From Mycolicibacterium chitae (GTDB lineage Bacteria; Actinomycetota; Actinomycetes; Mycobacteriales; Mycobacteriaceae), in assembly GCF_900637205.1 (NCBI RefSeq), contig NZ_LR134355.1, positions 5,146,001-5,210,000 of the forward strand: DNA of 64,000 bases. The letters are read 5' to 3'. Shown piece by piece: positions 53,901-61,366 of the stretch. Position numbers and translations under genes: made by a program. A model generated the notes under the pieces. That model worked only from the letters and a program-made list of their open reading frames with translations. It had not been told where the DNA came from and ran no database searches. Positions within the stretch are counted from its first letter, which is position 1, and every line of letters begins with the position of its first letter.

Positions 53901-54962
53901 ATGCCACCCCTGACCCCACCCGCCGATACGGCCGCCGCGGTGACCCCGTCGACTTCGAACGGTTTCACCCCGCTGCGGGTCAAACGCGTCGTGCGCGAGA
54001 CCGCCGACGCGGTCTCCCTGGTCCTCGACGTGCCCGACGGTGAGCGCGGGCGATTCGCCTACCGCGCCGGGCAGTTCGTCACGCTGCGGGTGTGCATCGA
54101 CGGCGAGGAACATCAGCGGTGCTACTCCATGTCGTCGTGCCCCGCGCTGGAACCCGACTTGCAGATCACCGTCAAGCGTGACCGCGGCGGCCTGGTCTCC
54201 AACTGGCTCAACGACACCGCAGAGGTCGGTAGCGAATACACCGCCGCGCCGCCGGAGGGCCGCTTCGTGCTGACCGCCGGCGAACGCGAGGTGGTTGCCT
54301 TCGCCGGCGGCAGCGGCATCACGCCGGTGTTCTCGCTGCTGCGCTCCGCGCTGAGCGCCACCGCGCGCCGCACCGGTCTGTACTACGCCAACCGCGACCG
54401 CGACTCGGTGATCTTCGGAGAATCCCTGTCCCAGTTGGTCGCTCAGCACGCCGACCGGTTCACGCTGCACCAGCACCTCGACGCCGCCGACGGCGTGGTG
54501 ACCGCCCGCCACGTCGCCGACTTCATGGCCGGACGCGGCGAGGCCGAGGTGTACGTGTGCGGGCCCACGCCCTTCATGGACACCGTCGAGGCGGCGCTGC
54601 TCGACCTCGGTGTCCCCGAGGAGCGCATCCACCTCGAACGCTTCACGCCGGTCGCGGCGCCGGCCCCGGAAACCAACGGGGCCGCCGTCACCGAAGAGGT
54701 GACCATCGAACTCGGGCGCACCACGGTGACCCAGCCCTACCGGGCCGGCAACACGCTGCTCCAGACGGCCCGGCTGGCCGGCCTGAAGGCGCCGTCGTCG
54801 TGTGAAACCGGTTCGTGCGGAACCTGTATGGCGCAGGTGACCGAGGGCTCGGCGCGGATGCTCAACAACGACGCCCTCGACGACGACGAGGTGGCCGAGG
54901 GCTGGGTGGTCACCTGCCAGGCGCTGCCCACGAGTCCCACGGTGCGGGTGGTCTACGAATGA
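53901..54962 (+). CDS. FAD/2Fe-2S oxygenase reductase (KshB-like)
   Basis: A 353-residue class IA-type reductase. FAD domain RCYSMSS (RxYS) near 75, NAD domain GGSGITPVFSLL and CGPTPFM, then a C-terminal plant-type ferredoxin with CETGSCGTCMA and a last Cys in VVTCQ. It passes electrons from NAD(P)H to Rieske oxygenases, as KshB does for KshA. The start falls a few bases after the MarR-type palindrome. It is the only reductase in the cluster and presumably serves both oxygenases. Confidence 0.93.
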   Translation: MPPLTPPADTAAAVTPSTSNGFTPLRVKRVVRETADAVSLVLDVPDGERGRFAYRAGQFVTLRVCIDGEEHQRCYSMSSCPALEPDLQITVKRDRGGLVSNWLNDTAEVGSEYTAAPPEGRFVLTAGEREVVAFAGGSGITPVFSLLRSALSATARRTGLYYANRDRDSVIFGESLSQLVAQHADRFTLHQHLDAADGVVTARHVADFMAGRGEAEVYVCGPTPFMDTVEAALLDLGVPEERIHLERFTPVAAPAPETNGAAVTEEVTIELGRTTVTQPYRAGNTLLQTARLAGLKAPSSCETGSCGTCMAQVTEGSARMLNNDALDDDEVAEGWVVTCQALPTSPTVRVVYE

Positions 54963-54987
54963 CCGGCAGCGAAAGGAAGGACCGGCG

Positions 54988-55731
54988 ATGACCCGGGTGG
55001 CGGTGGTGACCGGCGGGGGTTCCGGGATGGGCGAGGCGACCTGCCACGAGCTGGGCCGGCGCGGTCACGCGGTGGCCGTCGTCGACGTGAATCTCGATGC
55101 GGCGCAGCGGGTCACCGAGGATCTCCGCCGCGGCGGGGTGCGGGCCTCGGCCATCCAGGCCGACGTCACCGACCGCGCCCGCGTGGAGGATGCGTTCGCC
55201 GAGATCCGCACCGGACTCGGCCCGGTCGAGATCCTGGTGACCAGCGCCGGGCTGTTCGGCTTCGCCTCCTTCGCCGACATCACCGTCGAGGCCTGGCAGC
55301 GGATGATCGACGTCAACCTCACCGGCACATTCCACTGCTGCCAGGTGGCGCTGCCCGACATGGTCGCCGCGAAATGGGGCCGCATCGTGCTGATCTCGTC
55401 GTCGAGCGCGCAGCGCGGGACCCCGTTCGCCGCGCATTACGCCTCCTCCAAGGGCGCGCTGCTGACCCTGACGAAATCACTGGCCCGCGAGTACGCCACG
55501 GACGGCATCACGGTCAACAACATCCCGCCGTCGGGCATCGAGACCCCGATGCAGCATCAGTCCCAGGCCAACGGCTACCTGCCCGACAACGAGACCATCG
55601 CCGCCAACATCCCGATGGGCCGACTCGGCACCGGCGCGGACATCGCCGCCGCTGTCGGGTTCTTGTGCTCGGAGGAGGCCGGCTTCATCACCGGCCAAAC
55701 CCTCGGTGTCAACGGCGGTTCCGTGATGTGA
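54988..55731 (+). CDS. SDR family oxidoreductase (Rieske cluster)
   Basis: A 247-residue classical SDR. It has TGGGSGMGEA, TSAGLFGFAS, S/Y/K in ISSSSAQRG...YASSKGALLT, and the C-terminal ITGQTLGVNGGSVM. GAAAGGA lies before the ATG, and it follows the reductase by 25 bp. It probably oxidises an alcohol or dihydrodiol produced by one of the oxygenases. Confidence 0.9.
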   Translation: MTRVAVVTGGGSGMGEATCHELGRRGHAVAVVDVNLDAAQRVTEDLRRGGVRASAIQADVTDRARVEDAFAEIRTGLGPVEILVTSAGLFGFASFADITVEAWQRMIDVNLTGTFHCCQVALPDMVAAKWGRIVLISSSSAQRGTPFAAHYASSKGALLTLTKSLAREYATDGITVNNIPPSGIETPMQHQSQANGYLPDNETIAANIPMGRLGTGADIAAAVGFLCSEEAGFITGQTLGVNGGSVM

Positions 55732-55779
55732 GTTTGCTTCTCCCGATGTCATCCCACCACTAGTCCCACGGAGGTTCGC

Positions 55780-57051
55780 ATGGCGACACAATGGCCCAAG
55801 CCGGCCGAAGGTTCCTGGACCGAGCACTACCCGGAACTCGGCACGGGTCCGATCTCGTTCCGCGACTCGATCTCGCCGGAGTTCTACGCCGACGAGCGGG
55901 AGGCGATCTTCAAGCGGGCGTGGCTGAACCTCAGCCGCGTGGAGGAGACACCCGAGCCCGGCAGCTACATCACCCGGCAGGTGGAGGCCGCCGACGCGTC
56001 GCTGATCCTGGTCAAGGACGGGCACGGCCGGATCCGCGCCTTCCACAACACCTGCCGGCGGCGCGGCCACCCGGTGGTGGCCGTCGACTACCGGGCCACC
56101 GAACTGCGCGGCACCGGAGACGAATTCACCTGTCAGCACTGCGGCTGGCGCTACGGGCTCGACGGGACGCTGCGGTCCATCCCGGAGCCGGACCACTTCG
56201 CGGATCTGGATCTCGCCGACTTCGGCCTGGCCGCGGTGCACTGCGACGTCTGGGCCGGCTTCGTGTTCGTCAACTTCGACGAGAACCCGCGCCAGACGCT
56301 GCGGGAGTTCCTGGGCCCCATGGTCACCGGCCTCGACGACTACCCCTTCGACAAGCTCACCGAGCGCTACGACTGGGTGGCCCACAACAACAGCAACTGG
56401 AAGATCTTCGCCGACGCCTTCCAGGAGTACTACCACGTGCCGGCGCTGCACACCCAGCAGGTCCCGCCGGAGGTGCGCAACCCCGGCGCGGGGTTCACCT
56501 GCGGACACTTCCAACTCGACGGCCCGCACCGCGTGGTCTCCACCGCGGGCACCCGGCGCTGGCTGCTCGCACCGGAGTACATGTACCCCATCGAGCGCGC
56601 GACCCGCAGCGGACTCGTCGGTCCCTGGCGCACGCCGGATATCGGGGAACTGCCCGCCGGGCTCAACCCGGGCGGGATCGAACCGTGGGGGATCAGCAAC
56701 TTCCAGATCTTCCCGAACCTGGAGATCCTCATCTACGGCGGCTGGTACCTGGTGTACCGGTACTGGCCCACGTCGTACAACACGCACCGCTACGAGGCCT
56801 TCACCTACTTCCACCCGGCCCGGACGGTGCGCGAACGGATCGAACACGAGGTCGCCGCGGTGGTGCTCAAGGAGTTCGCGTTGCAGGACGCCGGGATGCT
56901 GGGCGGTACCCAGGCCGCGCTCCAGTACGACGTCGTCGACGAGTTCCCGGTCAACGACCAGGAGATCCTGGTCCGGCATCTGCACAAGACCGCGGTCGAC
57001 TGGGTGACGGACTACCAGCGCGAGCAGACCCCGGCAGGAGCGCAGCAATGA
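55780..57051 (+). CDS. Rieske oxygenase alpha-subunit paralogue with altered cluster ligands
   Basis: A 423-residue paralogue of the protein at 50490, colinear over its whole length. The mononuclear iron site is kept (DAFQEYYHVPALH). The Rieske motif is changed: C92-R-R94 instead of CxH, and C118-Q-H-C121 instead of CxxH, leaving three Cys and only displaced histidines (H97, H120) as possible fourth ligands. The coding frame is undisturbed and the ribosome site is good (GGAGG), so this is not a decayed gene. It may hold an unusual Fe-S cluster or have none. The stop overlaps the small-protein start (ATGA). Confidence 0.87.
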   Translation: MATQWPKPAEGSWTEHYPELGTGPISFRDSISPEFYADEREAIFKRAWLNLSRVEETPEPGSYITRQVEAADASLILVKDGHGRIRAFHNTCRRRGHPVVAVDYRATELRGTGDEFTCQHCGWRYGLDGTLRSIPEPDHFADLDLADFGLAAVHCDVWAGFVFVNFDENPRQTLREFLGPMVTGLDDYPFDKLTERYDWVAHNNSNWKIFADAFQEYYHVPALHTQQVPPEVRNPGAGFTCGHFQLDGPHRVVSTAGTRRWLLAPEYMYPIERATRSGLVGPWRTPDIGELPAGLNPGGIEPWGISNFQIFPNLEILIYGGWYLVYRYWPTSYNTHRYEAFTYFHPARTVRERIEHEVAAVVLKEFALQDAGMLGGTQAALQYDVVDEFPVNDQEILVRHLHKTAVDWVTDYQREQTPAGAQQ

Positions 57052-57383
57052 CCAGCCCCCGCCTACCCAGTGCATTCGCCGAGCTGGAGCCATTCGCCGA
57101 AACCTGGTGCCTGCCAACGGAGACCGAGCGGTGGAACCAGCGGCTGTCGAGCCCGATGCCGGCGCTGCAGGAGTTCTACGATGCGTTCTTCCCGCGCGTC
57201 GAAGAGGCCATCGAGTACTGCGACAAGTTCCCGCTCGACGACGTTCCCGAGGATGCCCTGAACCTGCTGCACCTCATCTATTCGCTGGTGATGGTGGCCA
57301 TGGCGGTGGAGATCATGCACCAGCCCGCCCCCGTCGACTCCGCCGACGCGGTGATGATCCGCACCGGCGATCCCCGTCCATGA
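57048..57383 (+). CDS. Small uncharacterised partner of Rieske paralogue, copy 2
   Basis: A 111-residue protein, start coupled to the preceding Rieske gene by ATGA. It is a paralogue of 51761: the block EEAIEYCDKFPLDDVPEDALNL aligns without gaps to EEAISYCDKFTLDDMPEDVLNL. Each of the two oxygenase genes thus has its own copy. The single conserved Cys in YCDKF may matter. There is no named domain; the role is unknown, probably a subunit or maturation factor. Confidence 0.8.
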   Translation: MTSPRLPSAFAELEPFAETWCLPTETERWNQRLSSPMPALQEFYDAFFPRVEEAIEYCDKFPLDDVPEDALNLLHLIYSLVMVAMAVEIMHQPAPVDSADAVMIRTGDPRP

Positions 57384-57426
57384 CTCCCCCGATCTCGACT
57401 CCCCGATCTGCGAAAGGCCACCCCGC

Positions 57427-58272
57427 ATGAGCGTGTTGACCATCAACAAACTGACCTCGTCCGTCGGCGCCGAGGTGGTCGGCGTCGACCCCGACCAACT
57501 CGCCACCGACGACGGCCTGGGCGCCGCGGTGCTCGACGCCCTGGAGGACAACGGCGTGCTGGTCTTCCGCGGCCTGCACCTGAATCCCGAGGCGCAGGTG
57601 GCCTTCTCCGAGCGGCTGGGGCAGGTCGACCGGTCCGCCGACGGCCACCATCCGGTCTCCGGCATCTACCCGATCACCCTGGACCGCAAGAAGAACAGCG
57701 CCGCCGAGTACCTCAAGGCCACCTTCGACTGGCACATCGACGGCTGCACACCGCTGAGCGACGAATGCCCGCAGAAGGCGACGGTGCTCTCGGCCGTGCA
57801 GGTCGCGACCCAGGGCGGGGAGACCGAGTTCGCCAACTCGTATGCGGCCTACGACGCGCTGAGCCCGGCCGAGCAGAAGCATTACGAGACCCTGCGGGTG
57901 GTGCACTCCCTGGAGGCCTCCCAGCGCCGGGTCTACCCGAACCCGACCGACGAACAGCTGGCCCGCTGGAAGAGCCGCACCATCCACGAGCATCCGTTGG
58001 TGTGGACGCACCGCAGCGGCCGAAAGTCGTTGGTGCTGGGCGCCTCCGCGGACTACATCCAGGGCATGGACCTGGACGAGGGTCGCGCGCTGCTCGACGA
58101 GCTGCTGGCGCATGCCACCGCGCCGGACCGGGTGTACAGCCACAACTGGTCGGTGGGCGACACCGTCATCTGGGACAACCAGGGCGTGCTGCACCGCGCG
58201 GCGCCGTATGACCCCGATTCCCCGCGGGAGATGCTGCGCACCACGGTGCTCGGGAACGAGCCCATCCAGTAA
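57427..58272 (+). CDS. TauD/TfdA-type Fe(II)/2-oxoglutarate dioxygenase
   Basis: A 281-residue dioxygenase. It has W-H103-I-D105-G as the facial triad HxD, the third His in NQGVLHRAAPY, and the 2-oxoglutarate Arg in PREMLRTTV. It follows the second small protein by 43 bp and is the last gene of the co-directional cluster. It could cleave or hydroxylate an intermediate made by the Rieske enzymes. The substrate is unknown. Confidence 0.92.
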   Translation: MSVLTINKLTSSVGAEVVGVDPDQLATDDGLGAAVLDALEDNGVLVFRGLHLNPEAQVAFSERLGQVDRSADGHHPVSGIYPITLDRKKNSAAEYLKATFDWHIDGCTPLSDECPQKATVLSAVQVATQGGETEFANSYAAYDALSPAEQKHYETLRVVHSLEASQRRVYPNPTDEQLARWKSRTIHEHPLVWTHRSGRKSLVLGASADYIQGMDLDEGRALLDELLAHATAPDRVYSHNWSVGDTVIWDNQGVLHRAAPYDPDSPREMLRTTVLGNEPIQ

Positions 58273-58308
58273 GGGGCGGCGGCGCGGTCGTCGCTGTAGG
58301 TGATCCAC

Positions 58309-58441
58309 GTCTCCGGACCGCCCCTCGATCGAATGGCGTCATCCTCGGGTGACGGATATCCACAGGGTGACTGAGGGACACGCCCCAGCTGTGTATGACT
58401 GTCGCCCCAAGGTGACGGGTTTCGGTCGAAGAACCGCGTGG
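58309..58441 (+). repeat. Dispersed repeat, copy B
   Basis: About 133 bp matching 41865-42009 in the same orientation and order (GTCTC, CCCCTCGATC, GGGTGACGG, ATCCACAGGG, CTGTG, GTGACGGGTTTC, TCGAAGA, CCGCGTGG). It ends 31 bp before the start of the orphan VapB-like gene at 58473. The internal inverted repeat is less perfect here than in copy A. Confidence 0.75.
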
Positions 58442-58472
58442 TATTGGCCTTTGCCGCGGCTACGATGCGGAC

Positions 58473-58715
58473 ATGCGTGCCACGATCCGTATCGACGATG
58501 ATCTGTACGAGGAGGTCAAGGCTCGGGCGGCAGAATCGGGGCGCACGGTGGCGGCAGTGCTTCAGGACGCTGTTCGGCTCGGGCTCACCGCCGACGCCGC
58601 ACCGCGAGCGCATCGCTATCAGGTAAAGCCGATCGGTAGCGGAGGATTGCGAGCCGGCGTCGACTTGTCGTACAACGCAGCACTCGCCGAACTCCAGGAT
58701 AACGACGTGCCCTGA
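58473..58715 (+). CDS. Orphan VapB-like antitoxin
   Basis: An 80-residue protein. It has a typical VapB ribbon-helix-helix start (MRATIRIDDDLYEEVKARAAESGRTVAAVLQDAV) and a C-terminal toxin-binding tail (GLRAGVDLSYNAALAELQD). No VapC follows: the next gene is the convergent LuxR regulator 38 bp away, and the spacer shows no DTNVLL-like start. It is the second toxin-less antitoxin in the window, again next to the dispersed repeat. Confidence 0.8.
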   Translation: MRATIRIDDDLYEEVKARAAESGRTVAAVLQDAVRLGLTADAAPRAHRYQVKPIGSGGLRAGVDLSYNAALAELQDNDVP

Positions 58716-58752
58716 ACCGCAGCGGTGGAAAAGTCAGTACCGTTCGGGTGCG

Positions 58753-59580
58753 CTACGGAATCAGTCCACGCAGCCTTGCTCGAGATACCGACTCGAACCT
58801 CGTGCCCGTGCCGAGCTTGGTGGCGGCGCTGCGCAGGTAGCTCTTCACCGTCTCGGGTCGCAGCGAAAGGCGTTCGGCGGCCTCGGCATTCGTGCATCCC
58901 AGGGCGACCTGCGCCAGCACGTCGCGCTCCCGGGGAGTCAGCGACACCTGCTCGGGGCGCGGGTCGCCGGCGAGTTGTTCGGCCAAGCGCTGCAACTGGT
59001 TTCGCATCCCCGGCTCGGCGTCGGCGGCCAGCCGTCGCAGCTCGGCGTAGACCTCGCGGATCACCTCCGGGCTCACCGCGCTGGCGGCGTGCGCCTCGCG
59101 CAGCCGCAGCCGGCGGTCCACCTCGTCGCGGATCCGCAGTTCGTCAGCGAGCCGGCGGCCCGAGTCGATCATCAGGTCCACGGCGCGGCCGCCGATGGGC
59201 GCCTTGGACCGGTAGGCCCCGTAGAGCATGGCCCGCGCGACGCCGTCCACGACCACGGGCACGGCCAGCACCGATCCGATGCCCTCGCTCAGGACGGGGA
59301 CGTCGTAGTCGTGGGTGATGGTCGAGGCGTTGCGGTAGTCGGCCACCGACAGCGGGCGGCCGGCGACCATGCTGGCCCCGCCCAGACCCGAACTCGGGCG
59401 CACCACCACCCCGCGCAACAACCCCGTCCGGGTCCCGACGAACTCGCTGAGCACCAGGCCGTCGCCGTGCACCTCGCCGCCGAACAGCACCGGGATGCCG
59501 CCGCGGGTGGCGAGTTGGCGCAACTCGGCCCGCAAGACGTCGGTGTCGCGGGGACGCAGCACCGCCGAACCGGTGGACAT
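58753..59580 (-). CDS. LuxR-type regulator with GAF-like sensor domain
   Basis: A 275-residue protein. The N-terminal 160 residues resemble a GAF domain (GIGSVLAVPVVVDGVARAMLYGAYRSKAPIGGRAVDLM). A coiled linker follows, then a C-terminal LuxR helix-turn-helix (LTPRERDVLAQVALGCTNAEAAERLSLRPETVKSYLRSAATKLG). It is divergent from the acyl-CoA synthetase at 59641 across 60 bp and probably activates it in response to a small ligand. Confidence 0.88.
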   Translation of the reverse strand: MSTGSAVLRPRDTDVLRAELRQLATRGGIPVLFGGEVHGDGLVLSEFVGTRTGLLRGVVVRPSSGLGGASMVAGRPLSVADYRNASTITHDYDVPVLSEGIGSVLAVPVVVDGVARAMLYGAYRSKAPIGGRAVDLMIDSGRRLADELRIRDEVDRRLRLREAHAASAVSPEVIREVYAELRRLAADAEPGMRNQLQRLAEQLAGDPRPEQVSLTPRERDVLAQVALGCTNAEAAERLSLRPETVKSYLRSAATKLGTGTRFESVSRARLRGLIP

Positions 59581-59640
59581 CGGACAATCCCCTCTTTCGG
59601 GGGTAGCGGGCGGACGAGTGTGACATAGATCCTAGCTGGC

Positions 59641-61344
59641 ATGACGACCAACGCCGATCTGTATCGCAGCGCGCGCGACCAGCTGGTGGCCGCCATCGAC
59701 GACTACGACAAGGCCGTCGAGACCTTCGCCTGGCCTCAGCTCGAGGGCAAGTTCAACTGGGCCACCGACTGGTTCGACGCCATCGCCCGGGACCCGTCCA
59801 CCGCCGACCGGCCGGCGCTGTGGATCGTCGAGCACGACGGCAGCGAGCAGCAGGTCACCTTCGCCGAGATGGCGCGGCGCTCCGACCTGGTCGCGACCTG
59901 GCTGCAGCAACTCGGGGTGAACAAGGGCGACCGCGTCATCCTCATGCTCGGCAACCAGGTCGAACTGTGGGAGACCATGCTCGGCGTCGCCAAGCTGGGC
60001 GCGGTCATCATGCCGACCACCGCGGCGCTGGGCCCGGCCGATCTGGTCGACCGGATCACCCGCGGCGGTGCGCGGTACGTCGTCGCCAATGCGGCCGACA
60101 CGGCGAAGTTCGCCGACGTGGCCGGCGACTACGGCCGCATCGCGGTCGGCTACGCCGTCGAGGGCTGGCACCGCTACGCCGACGCCTACGCCGTGCCCAC
60201 GGCCGGGCCGTTCCCCGCGTGCACCGACGTGACCGATCCGATGCTCATCTACTTCACCTCCGGCACCACCAGCCGGCCCAAACTCGTCGAGCATTCGCAG
60301 GTCTCCTACCCGGTCGGACACCTCACGACGATGTCCTGGATCGGGGTGCGCCCCGGCGACGTGCATTTGGCGATCAGCTCCCCGGGATGGGCCAAACATG
60401 CGTGGAGTTGTTTCTTCGCGCCGTGGATCGCCGAGGCGACGATCTTCGTCTACGACTACCCGCGCTTCGACGCCGCGGCCCTGCTACACCAACTCCGCCG
60501 CGCGCAGGTCAACACGTTCTGCGCGCCACCGACGGTGTGGCGCATGCTGATTCAGGCCGACCTCGGCGCCCGCCCCGAGGGCCTGCGCGAGGTGCTGGGC
60601 GCCGGGGAGCCGCTCAACCCCGACGTCATCGCCCAGGTCGAGAACGCGTGGGGCCTGACCATTCGCGACGGGTTCGGCCAGACCGAGACCACCCTGCAGG
60701 TGGGCAACCCCCCCGGCCAACCCGTCAAGGCCGGGTCGATGGGCCGGCCGATGCCCGGGGTGCCGGTGGTCCTCGTCGACCCGGTGACCGGGCAGCCCTC
60801 GGACACCGAAGGCGAGATCTGCCTGGACCTGGGCCGGTCGCCGCTGAACCTGATGACCGGCTACCTCGACGATCCGGAACGCAACGCGGCCGTGACCGCC
60901 GGCGGTTTCTACCACACCGGCGACGTCGCCAGCCGCGACGCCGACGGCTACATCACCTACATCGGGCGCACCGACGATGTGTTCAAGTCCTCGGACTACA
61001 AGGTGTCGCCGTTCGAGCTCGAGAGCGTCCTCGTCGAGCATCCCGCGGTGGTCGAGGCCGCCGTCGTCCCGCAACCCGACGACACCCGGCTGTGCGTGCC
61101 CAAGGCCTACGTGGCGCTGGCCGACGGCTGGGGCGCCGACGCGGACACGGCGCGGGCGATCATGGAGTACGCCCGGGACAACCTGGCCCCGTATCTGAAG
61201 GTGCGCCGGGTGGAGTTCTTCGAGCTGCCCAAGACCATCTCCGGCAAGATCCGCCGGGTGGAACTGCGCCAGCGCGAGGACGAGGCGCATCAGCGCGGCG
61301 CCGGCATCGACACCGAGTACCGCTACGAGGACCTGGTCGAGTAG
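59641..61344 (+). CDS. Acyl-CoA synthetase (AMP-forming)
   Basis: A 567-residue ANL-superfamily ligase, medium-chain/ACSM-like. It has FTSGTTSRPKL (P-loop), FGQTETT, YHTGDVASRDADGYITYIGRTDDVFKSSDYKVSPFELE, and the C-terminal catalytic lysine in PKTISGKIRRVELR. It converts a carboxylic acid, ATP and CoA to acyl-CoA and AMP. It is divergent from the GAF-LuxR gene and could activate acids generated by the upstream oxygenase cluster. Confidence 0.92.
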   Translation: MTTNADLYRSARDQLVAAIDDYDKAVETFAWPQLEGKFNWATDWFDAIARDPSTADRPALWIVEHDGSEQQVTFAEMARRSDLVATWLQQLGVNKGDRVILMLGNQVELWETMLGVAKLGAVIMPTTAALGPADLVDRITRGGARYVVANAADTAKFADVAGDYGRIAVGYAVEGWHRYADAYAVPTAGPFPACTDVTDPMLIYFTSGTTSRPKLVEHSQVSYPVGHLTTMSWIGVRPGDVHLAISSPGWAKHAWSCFFAPWIAEATIFVYDYPRFDAAALLHQLRRAQVNTFCAPPTVWRMLIQADLGARPEGLREVLGAGEPLNPDVIAQVENAWGLTIRDGFGQTETTLQVGNPPGQPVKAGSMGRPMPGVPVVLVDPVTGQPSDTEGEICLDLGRSPLNLMTGYLDDPERNAAVTAGGFYHTGDVASRDADGYITYIGRTDDVFKSSDYKVSPFELESVLVEHPAVVEAAVVPQPDDTRLCVPKAYVALADGWGADADTARAIMEYARDNLAPYLKVRRVEFFELPKTISGKIRRVELRQREDEAHQRGAGIDTEYRYEDLVE

Positions 61345-61366
61345 TCCTGCTCCGTAGGGTGGGGGC

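Noticed and set aside
50522..57383. Out-of-phase frames of over 400 codons in the Rieske region
   Set aside because: Arg-rich frames parallel to conserved oxygenase and amidohydrolase genes; not coding-like except where they end in the small partner proteins, which are annotated with their own starts.
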